Below are positions 5,236 through 7,049 of a stretch of 7,049 bases of DNA, in pieces. The translations under genes and the position numbers were made by a program. Numbering within the stretch: position 1 is the first letter of the stretch; each line of letters begins with the position of its first letter. The DNA is taken from NCBI GenBank assembly GCA_018678395.1, contig JAHHMJ010000233.1, positions 1 through 7,049 of the forward strand. Direction: 5' to 3'. This stretch comes from Gemmatimonadota bacterium (GTDB taxonomy: Bacteria > Gemmatimonadota > Gemmatimonadetes > Longimicrobiales > Gaopeijiaceae). A model generated the notes under the pieces. That model was not told the DNA's origin. It made no database searches and saw nothing but the letters and a program-made list of their open reading frames with translations.

Positions 5236-7049
5236 ATGAAGCTCAGCACCCCGATCCCCTGCGCCTGCCTCCTCCTGGCCACCGGCCTCCTCGGATGCTC
5301 GGCGGACTCCTCTGCGCGGCAGGAGGCGGCTCCGGAAGGAGCCGCCGTCGACGTGGCGCCCGAAGACGGTTCGTTTCTCATGTACCGGCGGCAATCGCTC
5401 ATCGGAGAGGAGACCTTCAGCGTCGTCCGCGACGGAGACGACCTCGTGGTGCGCTCCCTTCAGGGTGAGAACGAGCGCGGGCGTATCACGGGCGTGCAGG
5501 CGGAGCTCCGCCTCGGTCCCGATCTCTCGCCCGCCACCTACCGGACCCAGCGGATCGCCGGCGCCGACACCACCCACATCCTCGAGGTGGTCGCGAGCGC
5601 GTCGAGCGTGGTCGTCCGGGAGAAGCAGGCCGAGGCCGTCGAGCATGCGCGGCCCGCCGACTTCTTCCCCGTACACAGCGACATTCCGGCCGCGGCCGAG
5701 ATGATGCTCTACCGGTACTACCTCGCCCGAGACCGGGAATCGCTGCCCACCTTTCCGAGGGGGGACGTGCGCCTCACCCATCGGGGCACCGACAGCGTCG
5801 AGATCGACGGCTCACCCACGGCGCTCGAGCGCTATGTGGTGGAGGGCATCAACTGGGGCTTCCGAACGATCTGGCTGACCGAGTCGAACGACCTCGTCGC
5901 CCTCGTTCAGGCGAACACGCAGTTCCGCGAGGCCATTCGCAGCGGGTACGAAGAGGCTCTGCCCTTCTTCATCGCGGGCCATGTCGAAGAGCAGCTGCGG
6001 ACTCTGGCCGACTACACTGCGGCGCATCAACAGCGGGTGCCGGGCGTCACGGCGCTGGTCGGTGGGGACGTCGTGGATGGCGTCTCTGACCGTACCCGAC
6101 CCGACATGACCGTGCTGGTGGAGGATGGCCGAATCCGTGCCATCGGACCCCGTGCCGACGTCGAGATCCCTGGCGGCGCCCGGGTCATCGATGTGGCCGG
6201 CAAGACGCTGATTCCCGGGCTGTGGGACATGCATGCCCACGCCAATCAGGTGCAGTGGGCGCCGGCGTATCTCGCGGGTGGGGTCACGACGATTCGGGAT
6301 CTGGGCAACGAGCTCGAGTTCGTCACCGCATTCCGCGACGCCGTCGAGTCGGGCGCGATGGGCATGGACCTGCTGCTTGCGGGCATGACCGACGGGGCGG
6401 GCATCACCGGAAACGGAGTCGTCCGCGCCACGACCGCCGAAGAGGCGCGCGAGGTCGTGGAACTCTATCACGGGCACGGCTACGACCAGATCAAGATCTA
6501 CACGGCGATCGAGCCGGACGTCCTCCGGGTGCTCACGGAAGAGGCGCACGCCCGAGGGATGAGCGTCACGGGTCATGTGCCCCGGGCAGTGGAGAACGGG
6601 ATCGCCGCGATGGAACTCGGGATGGACCAGTTCAACCACCGGGGACTCTTCCTGTCGGTGCTCTTCCCCGCCGAGCCGGTGGGTGATCTCGGCAACCTCT
6701 ATCTGTGGGACCGGGAGATCACGCCGGAGCGTGTCGAGGCGGCCGCAGCGCTCCTGCTGGAGTACGGGGCCGTGCTGGATCCCACCATATCGCTCGACAT
6801 CATCCGCAACCTCCCGCGAGGCACGCCGCTCGAAACCGTGGAGCCCGACGTCGGACGTATCGCGTACGAGCTGTGGGAGGGAAAACGCTTCTTGAGTGGC
6901 GTCAACGAAGAGCGTGCGGAGCGGATGCGCGAAGATGTGCGGCGGGGCCTGGAAGTGCTGGGCGCCTTTCACGAGGCCGGCGTGCCGATCGTGGCCGGCA
7001 CCGACAACGTCGTTCCCGTATTCAACCTCTATCTCGAGATCGAGTCCTA
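5236..7049 (+). CDS. Amidohydrolase-superfamily lipoprotein with extra N-terminal domain, 3' end outside window
   Basis: The frame is open from ATG 5236 to the window end (604 codons, no stop). A lipoprotein signal is clear: hydrophobic residues lead to LLGC (18-21), with Ser after C21, which by the proteobacterial sorting rule would favour the outer membrane. Residues about 45-250 form a beta-rich region that I do not recognise with certainty; its start, FLMYRRQSLIGEETFSV, recalls DUF3108- or LolA-like folds. From about 268 a metal-dependent hydrolase of the PF01979 type follows, with the small beta domain (VLVEDGRIRAIGP) and GLWDMHAH. The metal set is complete: H333 and H335, K420 in QIKIY (carboxylated lysine), H447 in GHVP, H468 in FNH, D590 in AGTDN. 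This pattern is that of the imidazolonepropionase/Xaa-Pro dipeptidase-like group. It likely hydrolyses an amide, peptide or lactam bond in the periplasm. The substrate is unknown. Confidence 0.9.
   Translation, partial: MKLSTPIPCACLLLATGLLGCSADSSARQEAAPEGAAVDVAPEDGSFLMYRRQSLIGEETFSVVRDGDDLVVRSLQGENERGRITGVQAELRLGPDLSPATYRTQRIAGADTTHILEVVASASSVVVREKQAEAVEHARPADFFPVHSDIPAAAEMMLYRYYLARDRESLPTFPRGDVRLTHRGTDSVEIDGSPTALERYVVEGINWGFRTIWLTESNDLVALVQANTQFREAIRSGYEEALPFFIAGHVEEQLRTLADYTAAHQQRVPGVTALVGGDVVDGVSDRTRPDMTVLVEDGRIRAIGPRADVEIPGGARVIDVAGKTLIPGLWDMHAHANQVQWAPAYLAGGVTTIRDLGNELEFVTAFRDAVESGAMGMDLLLAGMTDGAGITGNGVVRATTAEEAREVVELYHGHGYDQIKIYTAIEPDVLRVLTEEAHARGMSVTGHVPRAVENGIAAMELGMDQFNHRGLFLSVLFPAEPVGDLGNLYLWDREITPERVEAAAALLLEYGAVLDPTISLDIIRNLPRGTPLETVEPDVGRIAYELWEGKRFLSGVNEERAERMREDVRRGLEVLGAFHEAGVPIVAGTDNVVPVFNLYLEIES

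Noticed and set aside
5083..5781. N-terminal extension of the creatininase-family gene up to 5781
   Set aside because: The extension is Arg/Gly/Pro-rich, overlaps the divergent amidohydrolase gene, and would bury a good signal peptide and ribosome binding site in the middle of the protein.
5812..6972. 386-codon minus-strand frame inside the amidohydrolase gene
   Set aside because: It is a shadow of the amidohydrolase coding strand; its composition is not protein-like and no motif is visible.
1..7049. CRISPR array, insertion sequence, integrase, phage or defence cluster
   Set aside because: No regularly spaced repeats, transposase or integrase motifs, terminal inverted repeats or defence-gene families were seen apart from the vapBC pair.

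Overview
The window is uniformly GC-rich (about two thirds by eye) and gene-dense. It carries an Acidobacteria-type duplicated permease, an exported creatininase-family protein and a large amidohydrolase lipoprotein. This mix, with Gram-negative envelope signals (an outer-membrane porin and a lipobox lipoprotein), suggests Gemmatimonadota or Acidobacteriota, probably from a soil or marine metagenome. The phylum is an inference from gene families; no rRNA or marker gene is present.

Layout. (1) 1-546, minus strand: 5' part of a carbohydrate-porin (OprB-like) gene that runs off the left edge. (2) 547-781: intergenic, with GC-rich hairpins and no convincing gene. (3) 782-1476, minus strand: a complete VapBC-type toxin-antitoxin operon with a 4-base ATGA overlap. 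Directly upstream lies a compact promoter/operator made of a perfect 8-bp tandem repeat, an inverted half-site and a TTGACA -35-like box. (4) 1477-1650: divergent region. (5) 1651-4065, plus strand: an 804-residue duplicated MacB/FtsX-type permease with no ATPase gene beside it. (6) 4066-4101: GC-rich hairpin between convergent genes. (7) 4102-5082, minus strand: an exported creatininase-superfamily metal-dependent amide hydrolase. (8) 5083-5235: divergent promoter region. (9) 5236-7049, plus strand: an amidohydrolase lipoprotein with a complete binuclear metal site and an extra N-terminal beta-rich domain, running off the right edge.

How they may work together. The creatininase-family gene and the amidohydrolase gene are divergently arranged and both products carry export signals, so they could act in one cell-envelope scavenging route that opens amide bonds. 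The permease and the vapBC module look like independent units. I did not find a clearly new system. The most worthwhile leads are the vapBC operator architecture, the divergent hydrolase pair, the fused N-terminal domain of the amidohydrolase, and the retained ATPase-coupling motifs in the orphan permease.
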